From an uncultured Collinsella sp. (GTDB taxonomy: Bacteria; Actinomycetota; Coriobacteriia; Coriobacteriales; Coriobacteriaceae), in the NCBI GenBank assembly GCA_958370325.1, contig CATXJW010000005.1, positions 1 to 64,000 of the forward strand: 64,000 nucleotides of DNA, in the 5' to 3' direction. Shown here piece by piece: positions 24,238-33,149 of the stretch. The notes beneath the pieces were generated by a model, which was not told the DNA's origin, ran no database searches, and saw only the letters and a list, made by a program, of their open reading frames with translations. The stretch's first letter is position 1. Every line of letters begins with the position of its first letter. Position numbers and translations under genes: made by a program.

Positions 24238-25269
24238 CTAGATCCGCTCCGCGATCTCGTGGATGAGGTAGTCGGTCTTTTCCCAGCCCAGGCACGGGTC
24301 GGTGATCGACTTGCCAAAGACGCCGCCATCGACTGGCTGATTGCCATCCTCCAGGTAGGACTCGATCATAAAGCCCTTGACCAGCTTGGAGATGGACTCG
24401 TTGCGGCGGCAGCTGTCGAGCACCTCCTTGCAAATGCGGTACTGCTCCAGCGGGCGCTTGCCCGAGTTGTCGTGGTTGCAGTCGATGACCGCCGCCGGGT
24501 TGGCGTAGCCGGCATGCTCGGTATAGCGCTCGGCCAGGCGCTCCAGGTGCTCGTAGTGGTAGTTGGGGTAGGTACGACCGTCGAGACCGATGTAGCCACG
24601 CATGACGGCGTGTGCGAGCGGGTTGCCGTCGCACTCAACCTCCCAGTTGCGGAAGATGAAGCTTTGATGTGCCTGGGCGGCGTAGATGGAGTTAAGCATG
24701 ACGGTGGTGGAACCGGCGGTGGGGTTTTTCATGCCGACGGGCACCGAAATGCCGCTCGACACCAGGCGATGCTCCTGGTTTTCGACCGAGCGCGCGCCCA
24801 CGGCAACGTAGCTCAGCAGGTCGACGAGGTACTGGTAGTTGGACGGGTAGAGCATCTCGTCGGCGGTAAAGAAACCGGTCTCCTCGATGACGCGCAGGTG
24901 CATGTGGCGGATGGCCTTGACGCCTTCGAGCAGGTCATCGGGCGCCTCGGGGTCGGGGTTGTGCAGCAGGCCTTTGTAACCAGTGCCCTTGGTGCGCGGC
25001 TTGTTGGTGTAGACGCGCGGAATGATGATGAGTTTGTCCTTGACCTCTTCGGCGACCTTGGCCAGTCGGTTCATGTACTCAAGCACTGAGTCCTCGCGGT
25101 CGGCAGAGCACGGGCCGATGATGAGCACCTTGCGTGCGTCCTCGCCGGTAAAGACCTTGGCGACCTCGGCGTCAAATGCCTGCTTCTTAGCGGTAAGCTC
25201 GGCAGAAAGCGGCATTTCCTCGCGGATCTCCATGGGGATCGGCAACTTGCGTTTGAATTCCATGGCCAT
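24238..25269 (-). CDS. aroF: 3-deoxy-7-phosphoheptulonate (DAHP) synthase, type I
   Basis: The 343-residue enzyme has the type I DAHP synthase signatures GPCSADREDSVLEY (about residues 52-65), RVYTNKPRTKGTGYKGL, GARSVENQEHR, GMKNPTAGS and DCNHDNSGK. It condenses phosphoenolpyruvate and erythrose 4-phosphate, the first step to chorismate and aromatic amino acids. The length matches the AroF/G/H group; which feedback type it is cannot be judged. A GGAGG sequence precedes the ATG. It is a single gene with the multi-helix element directly at its stop codon. No other aro gene is near. Confidence 0.93.
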   Translation of the reverse strand: MAMEFKRKLPIPMEIREEMPLSAELTAKKQAFDAEVAKVFTGEDARKVLIIGPCSADREDSVLEYMNRLAKVAEEVKDKLIIIPRVYTNKPRTKGTGYKGLLHNPDPEAPDDLLEGVKAIRHMHLRVIEETGFFTADEMLYPSNYQYLVDLLSYVAVGARSVENQEHRLVSSGISVPVGMKNPTAGSTTVMLNSIYAAQAHQSFIFRNWEVECDGNPLAHAVMRGYIGLDGRTYPNYHYEHLERLAERYTEHAGYANPAAVIDCNHDNSGKRPLEQYRICKEVLDSCRRNESISKLVKGFMIESYLEDGNQPVDGGVFGKSITDPCLGWEKTDYLIHEIAERI

Positions 25270-25368
25270 AGGGGCCTCCTCAATCTATAGAAAGAGCAAT
25301 AGGCGTATTGTCGAGTGCTCGGCATTATCCGCTGTCGCACGCTAAAGTGCAAGTCCCTTGTCACCCCG

Positions 25369-25420
25369 AAACCTGCCAAAAAGGGACAGGTTTATTTTGG
25401 TAGGTTTTATCTGGGCAAAC
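25369..25420 (+). repeat. AACCTGCC-stem dispersed element, copy 2
   Basis: AAACCTGCCAAAAAGGGAC..GGTTTTATCTGGGCAAACG on the plus strand, with one change (GGTAGG) in the right stem. It lies about 100 bases upstream of the DAHP synthase start, not behind a gene. Confidence 0.85.
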
Positions 25421-25489
25421 GTTGACGCTCGCCGGGAGGGAATGGCGTCGCGCGGAGTCCAAAGACTGTCGCCGGTTCCCCGGGAAGCA

Positions 25490-25727
25490 CCCTGTGGGCA
25501 AAAAATGCCAAATATGAGTACTGTTGCTATCGTAGTGCCATATTGTTGGCATAAGATAATAGACATAACAGCAAATATGTTCATTAACCTCAACACATAT
25601 AAGCCGGCTATAGAGCTGTTTGAGCAATTTGGGGGCGCTTGCAAGCCGTGTGGGTAGCATTTGAGGCGGGTTTGGATGCTACTAAAAAGGTGACAGTACT
25701 CATATTTGCCATTTTTTGCCCACGGGG
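25490..25727. repeat. Very long palindrome with a 168-base AT-rich centre
   Basis: The 35-base arms at 25490-25524 and 25693-25727 pair with two mismatches (inner ends AATATGAGTACTGT and ACAGTACTCATATT). The centre is more AT-rich than its surroundings and holds its own stems: TGCCA..TGGCA near 25537 and GTAGCAT (25654-25660) with ATGCTAC (25676-25682). A 47-codon open frame (ATG 25514) crosses the left arm into the centre but has no ribosome binding site. It resembles a small non-autonomous insertion; no target-site duplication was identified. Confidence 0.65.
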
Positions 25728-25783
25728 CTTGGAGTGGGCTGTCAATCAGGTCCTAGGGGAGGCGGTTCGAGGGCCGCAGAACA

Positions 25784-25821
25784 AAAAACGGGGGCACAGT
25801 TCATTCTGCGCCCCCGTTTTT
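25784..25821. terminator. Bidirectional terminator after the ABC exporter
   Basis: AAAAACGGGGGC (25784-25795) pairs with GCCCCCGTTTTT (25810-25821). On the minus strand it lies 28 bases beyond the stop codon of the ABC exporter gene. Confidence 0.85.
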
Positions 25822-25848
25822 GGGTATTGCGGTTGTTTGCCGCCGGTT

Positions 25849-27705
25849 TTACGCCGCCTCGTCGAACTGCGAGTTGTACAGGTCGGCGTAGAAGCCGCCT
25901 TGGGCGAGCAGCTCGTCGTGCGTGCCCTTCTCGACGATGTCGCCGTCGCGGATCACCAAGATTACGTCGGCGTTGCGGATCGTGGACAGGCGGTGCGCGA
26001 TGACAAAGCTTGTGCGGCCCTGCATCAGCGCATCCATGGCGCGCTGAATAAGCTCCTCGGTGCGGGTATCGACGTTGGAGGTCGCCTCGTCCAAAATCAG
26101 CGCCGGGCGGTCGGCCAAAATGGCGCGGGCGATGGTCACGAGTTGGCGCTGGCCCTGTGAGAGGTTGGTGCCCTCCTCATTGATCATAAAGTCGTAGCCG
26201 CCGGCGAGCGTATGGATAAAGTGGTCGCAGCGTGCGGCGCGCGCGGCGGCCTCGATCTCGGCGTCAGTCGCATCGGGACGTCCGTAGCGGATGTTCTCGC
26301 GGATGGTGCCGTTAAACAGCCAGGTATCCTGCAGCACCATGGCAAACTCGCCGCGCAGTGCCGCGCGGTCCCAGTCGCGCACGTCGACGCCCTCGACGCG
26401 CAGCGAACCGCCGTCCACGTCGTAGAAACGCTGCAGCAGCTTAATGAGCGTGGTCTTGCCGGCGCCGGTGGGGCCGACGATGGCGATGGTCTGACCGGGC
26501 TGTGCCTCGCAGCTAAAGTCGTGGATGATGGTCTTGTCGGGCGTGTAGCCAAACTTGACGTGGTCGAACTCAACGTGGCCGGGGCGCTTCTCGGGAATCT
26601 GGGCGTCGGCCTTCTGCTCCTCCTCGGGCGCGGCCAGGAACTCAAAGACGCGCTCGGTGGCGGCGGCCATCGACTGCATCGTGTTGCTCACGTTGCCCAG
26701 CTGCTGCACGGGTTGCGTAAAGTTGCGAACGTACTGGATAAAGCTCTGGATGTCGCCGGGCGTGGCATTGCCGGTCAGCGCGAGCTGTGCGCCCACCACG
26801 ACAACGCCCACGTAGCCCATGTTGCCCACCAAGCTCATAAGCGGCATCATCAGGCCCGACAGGAACTGCGAGCGCCAACCGCTCACAAACAGTCGGTCGT
26901 TTTGACGGTCGAACTCCTCGATTGAGGCTTCGGCGCGGTCGAACACCTGAATAACGTTCTGGCCGGCAAAGTCCTCCTCGATAATGCCGTTGACGGCGCC
27001 CAGGACTTGCTGTTGCTCGCGGAAGTACGGCTGCGAGAAGTGAATCATCACGGTCAGGATAATCGCGGCAGCCGGCAGTGTGAGCACGGTGACGCCGGTG
27101 AGCGGCAGACTGATCGAAAGCATCATGACGAGCACGCCGATAATCTGCGTCACCGACGTGATGAGCTGCGTCACGCTCTGGTTGAGTGACTGACCGAGCG
27201 TATCGACGTCGTTGGTGATGCGGCTGAGCACGTCACCCTTGCTGTGGCCGTTGAAATAGCTCATCGGCACGACGGCGATCTTGGCGGCGATCTCCTTGCG
27301 CATGCGATAACAAATCTTTTGCGTGACGCCGGTCATGAGCCAGCCCTGGATCAGGCTACAGGCAGAGCTTGCCAGATACAGGCAGAGCAAAAAGCCGAGC
27401 GTCTTGGCGATCCAGGCAAAGTCAACATCGCCGGTACCGTTGACCTTGGCGACCAGGCCTTCGAACAGCTTGGTCGTAACCTGGCCGAGCACCTTGGGTC
27501 CCACAATATTAAAGATGACCGAGCACACGGCAAAGGCGACGGCGGCAAACACGGCAATCTTGTGCTGACCGATATAGCCGAGTAGCTGCCTCATGGTGCC
27601 CTTAAAGTCCTTGGCCTTTTCGCCGCGGCCCATGCCACCCATACGGCCCATAGGACCACGCTGGCGGGTGGGCTTGGGAATCTGAGTCTTGGTCTCGTCT
27701 GCCAT
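25849..27705 (-). CDS. ABC exporter half-transporter (membrane domain plus ATPase), subunit 2
   Basis: The 618-residue protein has six membrane segments (about residues 45-345) and a C-terminal ATPase with Walker A GPTGAGKTT, signature LSQGQRQ and the usual Walker B. Its start (TAATG) overlaps the stop codon of the next gene upstream by one base, so the two half-transporters are translationally coupled and form a heterodimeric multidrug-type exporter. The N-terminus carries a Gly/Met-rich basic stretch (MGRMGGMGRG). MarR control is likely. Confidence 0.93.
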   Translation of the reverse strand: MADETKTQIPKPTRQRGPMGRMGGMGRGEKAKDFKGTMRQLLGYIGQHKIAVFAAVAFAVCSVIFNIVGPKVLGQVTTKLFEGLVAKVNGTGDVDFAWIAKTLGFLLCLYLASSACSLIQGWLMTGVTQKICYRMRKEIAAKIAVVPMSYFNGHSKGDVLSRITNDVDTLGQSLNQSVTQLITSVTQIIGVLVMMLSISLPLTGVTVLTLPAAAIILTVMIHFSQPYFREQQQVLGAVNGIIEEDFAGQNVIQVFDRAEASIEEFDRQNDRLFVSGWRSQFLSGLMMPLMSLVGNMGYVGVVVVGAQLALTGNATPGDIQSFIQYVRNFTQPVQQLGNVSNTMQSMAAATERVFEFLAAPEEEQKADAQIPEKRPGHVEFDHVKFGYTPDKTIIHDFSCEAQPGQTIAIVGPTGAGKTTLIKLLQRFYDVDGGSLRVEGVDVRDWDRAALRGEFAMVLQDTWLFNGTIRENIRYGRPDATDAEIEAAARAARCDHFIHTLAGGYDFMINEEGTNLSQGQRQLVTIARAILADRPALILDEATSNVDTRTEELIQRAMDALMQGRTSFVIAHRLSTIRNADVILVIRDGDIVEKGTHDELLAQGGFYADLYNSQFDEAA

Positions 27706-30071
27706 TAGTGCTCGCCTCCTTCCATGACGGCTGCAATTTCTTCTTGGGTGAGCCCCAACTCCTCGGCGGAAAGCTGCGACTGTGCGATCTCCAGGTACGC
27801 CGGGCAGTTGTGCAGCAGCTCCTCGTGCGTACCGGTGCCCACCACGTGGCCGTCGTCGAGCACGATGATCTGGTCGGCGTGCATGATGGTCGCGATGCGC
27901 TGGGCCACGACCACGAGCGCGGCGTCAGTAACGTTTTTGGCAAGCTCCTCGCGCAAGCGTGCGTCGGTCTTGTAGTCGAGGGCGCTAAACGAGTCGTCGA
28001 ACACCACGACTTCGGGCTTCTTGGCCAGGGCGCGGGCGATGGCCAGGCGCTGGCGCTGACCGCCCGAGACATTGGAGCCGCCCTGGCTGATGGGGGAGTC
28101 GTAGCCGCCCTCGCGCTCGGCGATAAAGTCCTCGGCCTGGGCGATGCGTGCCGCCCGGTGCATGTCCTCGTCGCTCACCATGTCGCCGGCAAACTTGAGG
28201 TTGCTCTCGACAGTGCCCGAGAACAGGCGTCCCTGCTGCGGGATATAGCCAATGCGGCGGCGCAGCTCGGAAAGGGTCATATCGCGCACGTCGATGCCGT
28301 CGAGCGAAATACTGCCGCCCGTGACGTCGTACAGGCGCGGAATCAACTGTACAAGCGTGGACTTGCCCGAGCCCGTGGAGCCAATGATGCCGAGCATCTG
28401 GCCGGCATGCGTGGTGAAGTTCACGCCGCTAATGACGTCGGCGCGGGCATCGGGATACTGGAAACTCACATCGCGGAAGGTGAGCTCACCGCGCGGGGCG
28501 CTGGCCGCGGGCAGTTTGGGCGAGACGGGGTCGTTGATGCTCGTGGGGCAAGTGATGACCTCTTCCACGCGCTCGGCTGCGACCTCGGCACGGGGTAGGA
28601 TGACCGACACCATGGTGAGGATCATAAACGCCATGACGATCTGCATGGTGTAGGAGATAAACGCCATCATGTTGCCGACCTGCATCACGCCGTCGGACAC
28701 GCCCTGTGCACCAAACCAGACGATAAGCACGGTGATGCAGTTCATGACCAGCATCATGAGCGGCATCATAAAGCTCATGGCTCGGTTGGTGTAGAGCTGC
28801 GTGGTCATCAGGTCGAGGGACGCCTGGTCAAAGCGCTCGAGCTCATACTCCTCGCGGTTAAACGAGCGGATGGGCATAAGGCCGTCGAGCAGCTCGCGGG
28901 CGGTAAGGTTCACGCGGTCCACAAAGCTCTGCATCTTTTTGAACTTGGGCATGGTGAGGCCCATGAGCACGCCGACGACGGCCGAGACCGCGATGATGGC
29001 CACGGCGATGGTCCACTCCAGGCCGGTGTGGTTGGCCAGGACGCGCATGACGGCGACGATGCCCATGACGGGCGCCATGAGGCACATGCGGATAAACAGG
29101 GTTGCGGCCATCTGAATCTGCTGAATGTCGTTGGTGCAGCGAGTGATGAGCGAGGCCTGGCTAAACTTGCCCACCTCGGCTGGCGAGAAGTGCATGACCT
29201 TGTTGAAGGTCTCGCGGCGCAGGTCGCGTGCGATGGAACAGGCGGTGCGCGAGGCCACGGCGCCGGTTAGGATGGTGGCGACCAGTGAGATCAGGCACAG
29301 ACCAAACATCGTGGTCGCCATGCGGCCCAGGTAGGCGTTCTGCACGTCGGCGGGGTCGATACCCTGCGCCTTGTACTCGTCTTGCACATAGCTCACGGCG
29401 CGTTGGGTCACGATGGAGCCCGACATGGAGCCCATTTTGTCCGCCATTTCATTGGCGCCCTCGACGAGCTTGCTTTGGTCGATTAGGTCGCCTTCAACGC
29501 CTAGACGCAGACTCTTCATGGTGATCTTACCGCTGTCAGCATCAATCTGCTTTTGCATATTCTGCGCCGCTGCGGCCTTCTGCTGCATCTCGGCGAGCTG
29601 CTCGGGCGTCATTGCTGCCATCTGCTCGGGGGTGGGCATGGACGGGGCGGCGTTGTTGCCCTCCTCGCTGGACGTGCCCATCATGTCGCCCATGGAGCTG
29701 GCGTCGATGCCTTGGTTGAGCGAAAGGACGACGGTCTCGGGCAGGCTCATGATATCGGCGAGCTTGCTGCCGTCGGCGCGCTCATCCTCGGTTCCCCTGT
29801 ACGTGCGAATGCCGTTTTTGTCTGCCTTGCCAAACGCAGCTTCTACTGTCTTGGCGTCCTTGGCGCTCATAAAGAGTTCGAGGTCGTCGAGCGATTCGGC
29901 ACGAATGGTGTCGGGCACGGGTGAGGCGATGCCGCCTTGCTGCACGCCCACGTCGACGATGTCGCTCATATAGGTAGGCAGTGCCAGATCGGCGTTGCAG
30001 CTGATTACGATAAGTACGATAGCTGCGAACAGTGCTGGGACATGCTTTTTAAAGAGCTTGAGAATCCTCAC
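27705..30071 (-). CDS. ABC exporter half-transporter with a large external insert, subunit 1
   Basis: The 788-residue protein is longer than the usual 570-620 because about 200 residues (roughly 40-240) stand between the first and second membrane helices. The insert is rich in Met, Ala and Gln (TPEQMAAMTPEQLAEMQQ) and would lie outside the membrane. The ATPase has Walker A GSTGSGKST and signature VSGGQRQR. It starts with GTG inside GTGA, overlapping the MarR stop codon, so marR, this gene and its partner are one operon. The substrate is unknown. Confidence 0.92.
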   Translation of the reverse strand: MRILKLFKKHVPALFAAIVLIVISCNADLALPTYMSDIVDVGVQQGGIASPVPDTIRAESLDDLELFMSAKDAKTVEAAFGKADKNGIRTYRGTEDERADGSKLADIMSLPETVVLSLNQGIDASSMGDMMGTSSEEGNNAAPSMPTPEQMAAMTPEQLAEMQQKAAAAQNMQKQIDADSGKITMKSLRLGVEGDLIDQSKLVEGANEMADKMGSMSGSIVTQRAVSYVQDEYKAQGIDPADVQNAYLGRMATTMFGLCLISLVATILTGAVASRTACSIARDLRRETFNKVMHFSPAEVGKFSQASLITRCTNDIQQIQMAATLFIRMCLMAPVMGIVAVMRVLANHTGLEWTIAVAIIAVSAVVGVLMGLTMPKFKKMQSFVDRVNLTARELLDGLMPIRSFNREEYELERFDQASLDLMTTQLYTNRAMSFMMPLMMLVMNCITVLIVWFGAQGVSDGVMQVGNMMAFISYTMQIVMAFMILTMVSVILPRAEVAAERVEEVITCPTSINDPVSPKLPAASAPRGELTFRDVSFQYPDARADVISGVNFTTHAGQMLGIIGSTGSGKSTLVQLIPRLYDVTGGSISLDGIDVRDMTLSELRRRIGYIPQQGRLFSGTVESNLKFAGDMVSDEDMHRAARIAQAEDFIAEREGGYDSPISQGGSNVSGGQRQRLAIARALAKKPEVVVFDDSFSALDYKTDARLREELAKNVTDAALVVVAQRIATIMHADQIIVLDDGHVVGTGTHEELLHNCPAYLEIAQSQLSAEELGLTQEEIAAVMEGGEH

Positions 30072-30517
30072 TCGGCATCTCTCCTTTCTTGATTGCGGTC
30101 GATAATTTCGTTGAAACGCCTTAGAAGGCGCACCATCTCTTGGGTATCTGTTTCGCCGAGCTGCTCGAGGAAGGCCGCGGTGCGGTCCTCGAGTTCCCGA
30201 CGCTTGATTTCGAGATCATGGAATCCCTTGTCGGTCACTGTGACGTGTACGCGACGACGGTCGGTCTTTGAGTGCTCACGCTCAACCCAGCCCTTGGCTT
30301 CGAGGGCGCGCAGAATATTGGCGGTGCGAGCGCTCGAGACCCAGGCGCGATCAGCGAGTTCGCTCGGCGTGAGCGAACCACCAGCGAGTATGAGGGCGCG
30401 CATGACGGCCATCTCGCCGCCGAGAGCTTTGTCCGCAAAGCGCGAAATGCGCTGATGCATGCTGCCAAACTCAGTTAAGAGCTGACGCCCAAGCTCATAG
30501 AAATCGGTATCTTCCAC
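30068..30517 (-). CDS. MarR-family transcriptional regulator
   Basis: The 149-residue protein has the winged helix of MarR (recognition helix in ADRAWVSSARTANILRALEAKG, wing KTDRRRVHVTVTDKG). It is the first gene of the heterodimeric ABC exporter operon, overlapping it by four bases, and most likely represses it. An imperfect palindrome lies just upstream (30528-30550). Confidence 0.9.
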   Translation of the reverse strand: MEDTDFYELGRQLLTEFGSMHQRISRFADKALGGEMAVMRALILAGGSLTPSELADRAWVSSARTANILRALEAKGWVEREHSKTDRRRVHVTVTDKGFHDLEIKRRELEDRTAAFLEQLGETDTQEMVRLLRRFNEIIDRNQERRDAE

Positions 30518-30527
30518 CGAAAACCCC

Positions 30528-30550
30528 TAACACTAGAAACTATTTTCAGT
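30528..30550. promoter_or_regulatory. Imperfect palindrome before marR, candidate MarR operator
   Basis: CACTAGAAA and TTTTCAGTG form inverted half-sites around a short AT-rich centre, 11 bases upstream of the marR start. Confidence 0.45.
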
Positions 30551-30586
30551 GAAAGATGATACCCATGTGCGCGCGCCCTAACCGGC

Positions 30587-30613
30587 AGATTTTGAGGCAT
30601 GTCCCAAAAATCT
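30587..30613. repeat. AGATTTTT hairpin, copy 1
   Basis: AGATTTTGAGGCATGTCC.. pairs with its end AAAAATCT. The complement, AGATTTTTGGGACATGCC.., matches the copy at 44011 in both stem and loop. Outer bases GGCAG and CTGCC extend the pairing. Confidence 0.6.
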
Positions 30614-30807
30614 ACGTGGCTGCCAGTCAATATAAAGAGCGTATAAAGACTTAAAATCATTCAATAATTGTAGCGTTTCAAAGAATTATCATGCACGCGG
30701 TTAGGCGAGGGGTTGTCACCACCATGACGACTGGGACTCATATAATCGCCACGTGCGATGCTCCAACTTCCCGCAAGGAGACACCTTATATAAAGGGGGA
30801 TGGAGTC

Positions 30808-31557
30808 ATGGCATTTGACTTCACGGGCAAGACCGCGATTGTCACGGGTGGCACTCAGGGCATTGGCCTCGAGATCGCCAAGGGCATCGTCGCGGGCGGC
30901 GGACACGTCGCGCTCATCGCAAGGAACGCTGCTAAGGGCGAGGCCGCTGTGGCCGAGCTTGGCGAGGGCAACAAGTTCTATCAGCTCGATGTTGCCGATG
31001 CGCCCAAGGCGCGTGAGACCGTCGAGCAGATTTTTACGGACCTGCCGCAAACCAACATCCTGATCAACTGCGCTGGCGTCATCAGCACCAAGAAGTTCGA
31101 CGAGATCGATGACACCGAGTGGCGTCGTACCATCGACATCAACCTCAACGGTACCTTCACTATGATGAATGCTGTGTACCCGCACTTTAAGGCGGCCCAT
31201 GCCGGCACTATCGTCAACGTGAGTTCCGTTGCGGGCAAGATCGGTGGCGGCCTGCTCGGCACCGCGGCTTACGCGAGCTCCAAGGCCGGTGTTAACGGTC
31301 TAACCAAGGCAGTCGCCAAGGAAGGCGGCAAGTTTGGCGTCCGCTGCAACGCCGTGTGCCCGTCGCTCACGTTGACCGATATGACCTCGATTCTCTCTGA
31401 CGAGAACTCTCAGCGCATCATCAACGGTATTCCTCTGGGCCGTGCCGCCCAGGCAAGCGAGCCCGCGCAGATGGTGCTCTTCTTTGCCTCCGACCTTGCC
31501 AGCTTCGTGAACGGCGAGATCGGTGACTGCGACGGCGGCATCGTTCTGGACGGGTAA
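30808..31557 (+). CDS. Short-chain dehydrogenase/reductase (FabG-like)
   Basis: The 249-residue protein has the NAD(P) motif TGGTQGIG (about residues 13-20), NCAG, the catalytic serine in VSSVAG and YASSK (Tyr and Lys of the active site). It would interconvert a ketone and an alcohol. ATG 30808 is chosen because the protein there begins like the family (MAFDFTGKTAIVTGG) and GGGGGA lies upstream. It is followed by a KdgT-type permease after a terminator, so it may act in 2-keto-3-deoxygluconate or hexuronate metabolism, for instance as a gluconate 5-dehydrogenase-like enzyme. Confidence 0.87.
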   Translation: MAFDFTGKTAIVTGGTQGIGLEIAKGIVAGGGHVALIARNAAKGEAAVAELGEGNKFYQLDVADAPKARETVEQIFTDLPQTNILINCAGVISTKKFDEIDDTEWRRTIDINLNGTFTMMNAVYPHFKAAHAGTIVNVSSVAGKIGGGLLGTAAYASSKAGVNGLTKAVAKEGGKFGVRCNAVCPSLTLTDMTSILSDENSQRIINGIPLGRAAQASEPAQMVLFFASDLASFVNGEIGDCDGGIVLDG

Positions 31558-31576
31558 TACCCCGCGACGATAATTC

Positions 31577-31614
31577 GGCGACGGCTCCTGCGACTCGGGA
31601 CCGTCGCCTTCTTT
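31577..31614 (+). terminator. Intrinsic terminator after the SDR gene
   Basis: GGCGACGG (31577-31584) pairs with CCGTCGCC (31601-31608), followed by TTCTTT. Confidence 0.75.
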
Positions 31615-31665
31615 CTGACAAAGGCGCGTGCGGCTACGATTCGCATGCATCCAAAGGAGATATAT

Positions 31666-32679
31666 ATGAGTGAATCGACTGCGGTGGAGGCGCCGGCGGC
31701 AAAGGAGCCGTTCTTTAAGATGTCCTCCATCCCGGGTGCCAATATTTTGGTGCCGCTTTTGTTGGGCTGCCTGCTCAACACGCTGTTCCCCGACCTGTTC
31801 AAAACGCTCGGCAGCTTTACGCTCGGAATGACCCAGCAGGGCGCAGGCCCGCTTGTTGGCGCTTTTTTGCTCATCGTCGGTACGACGATTTCGTTTAAGA
31901 GCGCTCCTGCCGCCGCTGCCCGCGGCGCCATCATCATCGCCGTCAAGCAGATCGTGGTCGTTGCCGTGTCGCTGCTCATCCTTTATGTGTTCAACGACAA
32001 CCTGTTTGGTATCTCGGCCATGGTGATGCTGGCCGCTTGCACGGGTGCGAACAACGCTATGTACGCTGGTCTGATGGGCACCATGGGCAACGAGGCCGAG
32101 CGTGGTGCCGTCGCAATCACCACGCTGGTTGTCGGCCCTCCGGTCACGATGATCGTGCTCGGCGCTGCCGGTCAGGCTCCGATCGGCTGGTCGCTCGTGG
32201 GCGCCATCCTGCCGATCGTCGTCGGCATTATTCTGGGTAACCTCTTCCCGAGCTTTAAGAAGATGATGGCACCGGCACTTTCCGCCATCATCGTGCTCGT
32301 CTTCTTTGCCATGGGCTCGACCATGACCTTTGGCCAGCTCATTAATGGTGGTCTTCCCGGTATTCTGCTCGGCGTGATCTGCTCGGTGGTCTTTGCAATT
32401 CCCGTCATCGCGGTCGATAAGCTTACCGGTGGCACCGGTGTTGCAGGTGCGGCAATCTCCAGCTGCGCCGGAGCCAATGTGGCCACGCCTGCTGCCATGG
32501 CAAGCGTCAACGAGGCCATGTACGGCGGCGCGGTGCTCGCGACGACTACGGCGCAGGTCGCAGCATGTGCTATCGTGACGGCCATTTTGACCCCGCTGGT
32601 CACCAGCTGGTGCTACAAGCATTTTGAGGGCCAGGGCCACAGCAAGGCAACGACCGACAAGGCCGCCGCAGCCGCCTAA
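31666..32679 (+). CDS. 2-keto-3-deoxygluconate permease family transporter
   Basis: The 337-residue protein has about ten membrane segments and the KdgT-type features PGANILVPLLLGC at the start, QGAGPLVGAFLLIVGTTI, ACTGANNAMYAGLMG and ISSCAGANVATPAA. KdgT proteins import 2-keto-3-deoxygluconate with protons. ATG 31666 follows AAAGGAGAT. It stands behind the short-chain dehydrogenase on the same strand, which supports a sugar-acid role, but the rest of that pathway is not in the window. Confidence 0.88.
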   Translation: MSESTAVEAPAAKEPFFKMSSIPGANILVPLLLGCLLNTLFPDLFKTLGSFTLGMTQQGAGPLVGAFLLIVGTTISFKSAPAAAARGAIIIAVKQIVVVAVSLLILYVFNDNLFGISAMVMLAACTGANNAMYAGLMGTMGNEAERGAVAITTLVVGPPVTMIVLGAAGQAPIGWSLVGAILPIVVGIILGNLFPSFKKMMAPALSAIIVLVFFAMGSTMTFGQLINGGLPGILLGVICSVVFAIPVIAVDKLTGGTGVAGAAISSCAGANVATPAAMASVNEAMYGGAVLATTTAQVAACAIVTAILTPLVTSWCYKHFEGQGHSKATTDKAAAAA

Positions 32680-32717
32680 TGCCAAGCGGCAATCAAAGCT
32701 AAATAACTAGCCATGCC

Positions 32718-32760
32718 ACAGAGCGGCCCCGGGGGAAATCCCGTGGCCGCTCTGTAGTTT
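32718..32760. terminator. Intrinsic terminator after the KdgT-type gene
   Basis: ACAGAGCGGCC (32718-32728) pairs with GGCCGCTCTGT (32745-32755), followed by AGTTTC. Confidence 0.7.
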
Positions 32761-32853
32761 CTGTGGGGTCTCTGGGGCACTTTACCCTGCTAAAACTGGC
32801 ATAACAGCTAGAGTGAACGTCGTACAAAGGCAAGGAAAAATACCAAACAAATC

Positions 32854-32863
32854 GGTGAACGGT
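32854..32863. promoter_or_regulatory. GGTGAACGGT site in the formate-lyase promoter region
   Basis: This matches the GTGAACGGT arm of the ACCGTTCACGGT class. It lies about 290 bases before the pyruvate formate-lyase start, in a 390-base gap that also holds AT-rich runs (GGTATAAAAAAAG near 32912) but no clear -35/-10 pair. Confidence 0.4.
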
Positions 32864-33149
32864 AGTTGTTCGCGCTTGCATTTCCTGCGGATTTGTTAAA
32901 AACGCACTAATGGTATAAAAAAAGAAACATATAACAGCCCTGATGAAGGGGGTGGCTATGTTATCCTTCTCAAACGGGTGAAATCTTGGGTTTTGGGTTG
33001 CAGTTCCAAGGTGGACAAACGTTTTTCCCTGTACCAACGTGTGGTGAAGAACGGAAGAAGCCGGTAGTGCAAGCCGATAATTCAAGAATTCAATAAGCAG
33101 CGGTGTGAGAGAGCGCCGCATTACACGTAACTAGGAGCGTGGTTACACA

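Noticed and set aside
25514..25657. 47-codon open frame in the centre of the long palindrome
   Set aside because: No ribosome binding site; the first codons are part of the palindrome arm.
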